A stretch of DNA of 64,000 bases, taken from Paracoccaceae bacterium (GTDB lineage Bacteria; Pseudomonadota; Alphaproteobacteria; Rhodobacterales; Rhodobacteraceae). Of the stretch, positions 60,167 to 64,000 are shown piece after piece (position 1 is the stretch's first letter; every line of letters starts with the position of its first letter). The position numbers were made by a program, and so were the translations under genes. The notes below the pieces were generated by a model, which saw only the letters and a program-made list of their open reading frames with translations, did no database searches and was not told where the DNA came from. The DNA lies in NCBI GenBank assembly GCA_029938175.1, contig JAPYON010000001.1:1-64000 (forward strand). Reading direction: 5' to 3'.

Positions 60167-60664
60167 TTAGGAAATCGGTGTTGTTTTGGCTTCTTCCTGT
60201 GCTTTCGCCATGCGGGCCATCTCATTGCGATAAAGAGCAAGGAAATCAATGTTATCCAGATTTAGCGGGGGAAACCCGCCATCGCGCGTTATATCACCAA
60301 CTACACGGCGCAGGTATGGGAAGATCATGCGCGGGCACTCGATCATCAGGAATGCGTGCAGTTGTTCTTTCGGGACATTCTGAATGTCGAACCGACCCGC
60401 ATAATCCATCTCTAAGATGAAAATCTTGTCATCACCAGCCTTGGCATTAATTTTCAGCGTGTTGATGACTTCATACTGGTCTTCACCCAATTTGCGGGCG
60501 TCTAATGCTACCTGTACTTCAAACTCTGTTTTGCCTTCGGGTAATTTGTCTTTCTGAAGCGCTATGTTTTCGAAAGATAGATCGCGAATAAACTGGTTAA
60601 GGATTTGTACGCGTGGGGCTTGTGGGACTGCATCAGTTGCTGCTCCTTGGTTTTCTTCTGTCAT
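60167..60664 (-). CDS. secB: Protein-export chaperone SecB
   Basis: 165 aa. PRVQILNQFIRDLSFENIAL and YAGRFDIQNVPKEQLHAFLM then ECPRMIFPYLRRVVGDITRD GGFPP are SecB signatures. It holds preproteins unfolded for SecA in the cytoplasm. Conserved next to fxsA in Rhodobacterales. Confidence 0.95.
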   Translation of the reverse strand: MTEENQGAATDAVPQAPRVQILNQFIRDLSFENIALQKDKLPEGKTEFEVQVALDARKLGEDQYEVINTLKINAKAGDDKIFILEMDYAGRFDIQNVPKEQLHAFLMIECPRMIFPYLRRVVGDITRDGGFPPLNLDNIDFLALYRNEMARMAKAQEEAKTTPIS

Positions 60665-60740
60665 TTGGTCGGATTCCTGACTGGGTTTAAAATACTGGAA
60701 GTGGCAATATCACTTCTATGCAAGGGGAACAATCGTTTCG

Positions 60741-61229
60741 TTACTCCTCTGGCCGCGTCCAGCCGGAATCTCCGGGTTTGCTGTTCATATTATCCTCGGC
60801 TACTTCGAACTCTCCCTCGACGACGGCGTCAGAAGTATATTTCGTTTCAGCACCATAGCCGGCCGCGTAGGATTTAACGCTGGATTTCAGGCGGGCTGCA
60901 ACGGTGCGAATAAGAGACTGACGCACCGGCGGAATCAGAAACGCCATGCCCAAAGCATCTGTGAAGAACCCAGGGGTAAGCAATAAAAGCCCCGCCACCA
61001 GAATGAATGCGCCGTTCGCGATAGGATCGGTCGGATTGCCACCAGTTTCGATATTGGTTTGCAGTTTTTGCAGGGCCGCCAAGCCTTGCGCCCGCATCAA
61101 AGCCGTCCCCACCAAAGCGGTAGTAATAACTATAGCTAGTGTTGGCCACAGGCCTAGAATTCCGCCAACCTGAATAAATAATCCAATCTCGATGATCGGG
61201 ACCGCTACAAATATAAGAAATAGCCACAT
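60741..61229 (-). CDS. fxsA: FxsA family membrane protein
   Basis: 162 aa from the ATG at 61229, which has GGAAAA upstream; a start ten codons earlier is less likely. FVAVPIIEIGLFIQVGGILG and LTPGFFTDALGMAFLIPPVR are the family motifs in membrane segments. Known in E. coli as a cytoplasmic membrane protein that can suppress F exclusion of phage T7; its normal role is unclear. A C-terminal soluble tail follows. Confidence 0.92.
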   Translation of the reverse strand: MWLFLIFVAVPIIEIGLFIQVGGILGLWPTLAIVITTALVGTALMRAQGLAALQKLQTNIETGGNPTDPIANGAFILVAGLLLLTPGFFTDALGMAFLIPPVRQSLIRTVAARLKSSVKSYAAGYGAETKYTSDAVVEGEFEVAEDNMNSKPGDSGWTRPEE

Positions 61230-61345
61230 ATGTCTTTTCCAAAGTTTACACAGGACCAATGGACTTGGCCCCTGACAATGCTTACATAAGGTGCGAATGG
61301 GTCGAACACCAATGTTTACCCAAAAATTTTTGAAAGGCCGACCCT

Positions 61346-61996
61346 ATGGGCTCGCAACTCATCCAAATTCTTGTTCTTGCCGGTGTAGCGGTATTTTTGC
61401 TGTTACGCTTGCGCAGCGTACTTGGCACGCGCGAAGGTTTCGAGGATACGACACAATCCGCCCAACCGACTAAACGCAAATTCGAGGTGATCGACGGCGG
61501 TGGGGAGGACTTCGATATTTCCAACCTGGTCGATTTGCAAAGCCATTCCGGTAAAGCGCTAGCCTCGATGAAACGGGCCGAGTCAGGGTTCTCTGTCGAG
61601 GTTTTCACTTCCGGCGCGCGTCAGGCATATGAGATGATCCTCATGTCTTTTGAAAATGGCGATTTGCCGTTCTTGGAACAATATCTGGCCCCTGACGTTT
61701 ATGAGTCATTCTCAACTGCTATTACGGCACGGGTAGACAGTGGCTTGACAGTGGACGCGAAATTCATCGGAATTAGCGGCGTTAAGTTGGTTAGCGCGAA
61801 GTTTGATGAAGAAAATAGCGAAGCCGAAATCACAATGAAGTTCTGCGGGGAGCTGACATCTATTGTCCGTAATGCTGACGGAGAAGTTGTCGAGGGAGAC
61901 GATAAAACCGTTAAAAAGCATTCGGATGTATGGACGTTCGCGCGCCTGATGGGTGGCGACAACCCGAATTGGTTGCTTGTCGGTACTGGCGCGTAA
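61346..61996 (+). CDS. Tim44-domain (TimA-like) membrane-anchored protein
   Basis: 216 aa. One N-terminal membrane anchor (LIQILVLAGVAVFLLLRLR), a linker, then a Tim44-like domain (FSVEVFTSGARQAYEMILMSF, then VKKHSDVWTFARLMGGDNPN WLLV). Bacterial Tim44-domain proteins sit on the inner membrane and are proposed to help protein insertion. Placed next to fxsA and secB, as usual. In most relatives a murein transglycosylase gene (mltA) follows; here it does not. Confidence 0.9.
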   Translation: MGSQLIQILVLAGVAVFLLLRLRSVLGTREGFEDTTQSAQPTKRKFEVIDGGGEDFDISNLVDLQSHSGKALASMKRAESGFSVEVFTSGARQAYEMILMSFENGDLPFLEQYLAPDVYESFSTAITARVDSGLTVDAKFIGISGVKLVSAKFDEENSEAEITMKFCGELTSIVRNADGEVVEGDDKTVKKHSDVWTFARLMGGDNPNWLLVGTGA

Positions 61997-62005
61997 GCAT
62001 TTGTT

Positions 62006-62614
62006 ATGAAGAGACGAAAGCGTGGGAAATTAACCGAGGATGACCACGAGGTCTGGGAAAAAGTTACCCAGACTACTGTGCCCTTACACCCCATAAAACT
62101 TTCACCGCCGCAGTTTACCCCAAAGCCCACGCGTGCCCCGCTGGCACAAAAATTGCACAAACCCGCAATTCGCCCGTTGACCAGAATCGGCGGCGCACTG
62201 CCTGAGGCACTTGTGACTATCAATCTTGTACTTGACCCGATGAAGGCCAGCGAAAAGCCTGATCACCAGATGGACCGCAAGAACTTTGACCGTCTTCGCA
62301 AAGGAAAAATCAAACCGGATGCGAGGCTCGACTTACACGGCATGACTGCTGCGCAGGCACATTTTGAATTGACAGCCTTTATTCACCGAAGCCACGCTGC
62401 GCGCAAACGTCTTGCGCTGGTGATTACGGGAAAGGGGAACTCTACCCGTGAGAAAGAAGAAATCATGCCAACGCGCCAAGGCATATTGCGGCACAGCTTG
62501 CCGCATTGGCTAAACCGCGCTGACCTGCGTCCGAAAATATTGCAGATAACGCCGGCGCACGCAAAACACGGCGGTGGCGGAGCATATTACGTATATTTGC
62601 GCCGCACCCGCTGA
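62006..62614 (+). CDS. Smr-domain protein
   Basis: 202 aa. A basic N-terminal tail (MKRRKRGKLTEDD) leads to a C-terminal Smr domain: ARLDLHGMTAAQAHFELTAF, LALVITGKGNSTREKE and AKHGGGGAYYVYLRRT. Smr domains are small nucleases linked to DNA or RNA cleavage; the role of this single-domain form is unknown. It begins 9 bp after the Tim44-domain gene, without a clear ribosome site, which may reflect a lost intervening gene. Confidence 0.9.
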   Translation: MKRRKRGKLTEDDHEVWEKVTQTTVPLHPIKLSPPQFTPKPTRAPLAQKLHKPAIRPLTRIGGALPEALVTINLVLDPMKASEKPDHQMDRKNFDRLRKGKIKPDARLDLHGMTAAQAHFELTAFIHRSHAARKRLALVITGKGNSTREKEEIMPTRQGILRHSLPHWLNRADLRPKILQITPAHAKHGGGGAYYVYLRRTR

Positions 62615-62637
62615 TGTCTTACGAAGTCATTTACGGA

Positions 62638-64000
62638 TTACCAGAGGCTCTTCCCATTAGCAGAAATTCCGCTTTCTGAGAACGAGATCTCTGAAATAAA
62701 TTGATCTACTTCTGGCCCGGGCGCTCCAAATGCCATTATCATCCCCAGCGCGATGGCAGCCTGCATTTGATCTAACAAACCAAGCGCCACCAATTGGTCC
62801 GCCAAGGTTGAAATACCGTCCATCTGGATATTAACAATACCCAGAGGCGATGGGATCGGGCCCGAATTATCAAAGGTCGCAGCGCCGTCGACTTGAATCG
62901 AGGCCCCCGCAATGGCGAGAAGTATCTGGTTAATATCCAAATTATATATTGTGGCAAAGGATAACGGATCGTTGCTGGTGACGGCAGCCATTGGGTCGAT
63001 CTGGACCATGGCTTCTATATCGATGTCCATCTGAGCGGGATCGCGGGAAATTGTTTTGTCAGGGTCAAACATCGACCACAGGCCTTCTCCCACAACCATA
63101 TCAGCGAACAAGATGTCGATACTCATTTCCTCAGGGGTGTCAACCGCACCAGCCGGTACGACGATTTTAATCCCCAGCTTTCCCATTCCGATTTCCACTT
63201 GCGGGAACGGCATGCCTGGTTCTGGTGTTACAGCCATATCAAATCCATCGGCATTTACATCGTAGGTTACGATCCCGTTAACGATTTCAAATAACACAGA
63301 ACCCGCGCCCGTAGACCCGCTCATCTGCATTTCAATATCGTCAGTGATTATCGTGCTTACAAATTCGGCGGCGCCACTTACGGCGCTAAACACTGCAAGT
63401 TTGCTGCCATCCAGATACCCAAGCGCGTCGTCTTCGTCGGCGGGGATATCGAATTCAAACGATACAGAGGTCGCTTCGGCGGTCTGTTTAACCATTTGCG
63501 TTTTACCCTCCATCGTATAATCGTACACCAAGTCCATTTTCGCCAGTTGCAACGCACCTTTGGCAAACATTTCCTGGGCCGAGATTAATAAATCGAAACC
63601 AATCGCACCTGTATCCAAGAATATCCGGCGCAAAACGCTGCTGTCAGGGTTGGCCCCATCGATGACAAATTCGTCTGCCAGGAAGGTGACCGTAATATCT
63701 TCGGTGCTCATCGCCTCGCGCAAGAGGCCATTCGTTGTCAGTCCTAGTCCGGAAGACTGGATTTGGAACTGAAATTCAGCATCCTCTGCTATACCCGAAA
63801 CATTAACGATATCGGCGACGGTAAAGGTGACGTCTGCGCCAACTGGCACGCCTTTTATCCAGTCAGTCGACAATGTGATCTCGCCATCTGGGTCCGAAAT
63901 GACCAGATCGATGTATTCAACACTACCGTCCGCGCCAATTATACGTTTGCCATACGAAATCTCGGCGCCGTTATACATCATTCCATGAACCGCCAGATCC
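62638..64000 (-). CDS. DUF2125-family protein (5' end beyond window)
   Basis: At least 447 aa; the frame stays open to the window edge, reading DLAVHG before the first internal methionine, so the true start and any signal peptide lie outside. The protein is acidic and beta-rich with repeated segments (TFLADEFVIDGANPDS, VEIGMGKLGIKIVVPAG, INQILLAIAGASIQVDG AATF), as in the envelope DUF2125 family. Function unknown. It is convergent with the Smr gene. Confidence 0.75.
   Translation of the reverse strand, partial: DLAVHGMMYNGAEISYGKRIIGADGSVEYIDLVISDPDGEITLSTDWIKGVPVGADVTFTVADIVNVSGIAEDAEFQFQIQSSGLGLTTNGLLREAMSTEDITVTFLADEFVIDGANPDSSVLRRIFLDTGAIGFDLLISAQEMFAKGALQLAKMDLVYDYTMEGKTQMVKQTAEATSVSFEFDIPADEDDALGYLDGSKLAVFSAVSGAAEFVSTIITDDIEMQMSGSTGAGSVLFEIVNGIVTYDVNADGFDMAVTPEPGMPFPQVEIGMGKLGIKIVVPAGAVDTPEEMSIDILFADMVVGEGLWSMFDPDKTISRDPAQMDIDIEAMVQIDPMAAVTSNDPLSFATIYNLDINQILLAIAGASIQVDGAATFDNSGPIPSPLGIVNIQMDGISTLADQLVALGLLDQMQAAIALGMIMAFGAPGPEVDQFISEISFSESGISANGKSLW

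Overview
This window is a bacterial chromosome segment that looks alphaproteobacterial and most like a member of the Rhodobacterales. The evidence is the order of core genes: dapB-rbfA-truB-rpsO-pnp, and mnmE-mnmG-rsmG-parA-parB beside rho, hemJ, hemE, maf, aroE, coaE, dnaQ, secB, fxsA and a Tim44-domain gene. On top of this core sits a sulfur-oxidising, CO2-fixing gene set: dsrA-dsrB-dsrE of the oxidative (reverse) sulfite reductase pathway, and a full Calvin-cycle set with form II RubisCO. I infer a facultative or obligate sulfur-driven chemolithoautotroph. No species can be named from the sequence alone.

Layout. (a) 1-5.7 kb: dsrA-dsrB-dsrE run leftward off the window. Diverging from them is a tightly coupled operon of a TauD/TfdA-type dioxygenase, two unknown small proteins (66 and 70 aa) and siroheme synthase CysG, which makes the DsrAB cofactor. 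(b) 5.8-6.8 kb: a CDF metal exporter and a divergent MerR regulator with a textbook 19-bp-spacer promoter. (c) 6.9-17.9 kb: a leftward cbb operon (cbbF, P, T, gap, pgk, fba, rpe, cbbY, a redoxin, cbbZ) with divergent cbbR. The last ~43 codons of a lost cbbM survive between fba and rpe. (d) 18-25.6 kb: a GMC oxidoreductase, a broken fic gene, pnp, rpsO, DUF1643, GNAT and truB. (e) 25.6-32.9 kb: an insertion between truB and rbfA carrying an IS66 remnant, a second cbbR, intact cbbM-cbbQ-cbbO and an oxidoreductase remnant, flanked on both sides by pieces of decayed sulfotransferase genes. (f) 32.9-48.6 kb: rbfA/dapB, two SDR genes, a FadH-like reductase, proline iminopeptidase, ubiG, grpE-hrcA, rph-rdgB and hemW, with several broken genes between them. 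(g) 48.6-57.1 kb: parB-parA-rsmG-mnmG-mnmE, rho, hemJ and hemE, with two perfect parS sites. (h) 57.1-57.4 kb: a putative oriC. (i) 57.4-64 kb: maf-aroE-coaE-dnaQ, secB, fxsA, a Tim44-domain gene, an Smr-domain gene and a partial DUF2125 gene.

How it fits together. DsrAB with DsrE would oxidise stored or carrier-bound sulfur to sulfite, and CysG supplies siroheme. The electrons would drive the Calvin cycle, whose enzymes come from the cbb operon and whose RubisCO comes from the separate, apparently imported cbbR-cbbMQO module.

A second theme is gene decay. At least nine loci in 64 kb are broken: the cbbM remnant, fic, the IS66 transposase, sulfotransferase pieces, an FAD-oxidoreductase tail, a glsB-like gene, a VTT-like membrane protein gene, comF and ridA. 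This fits a lineage in genome erosion, unless some of the frameshifts are assembly errors. I saw no tRNA, rRNA or CRISPR array.
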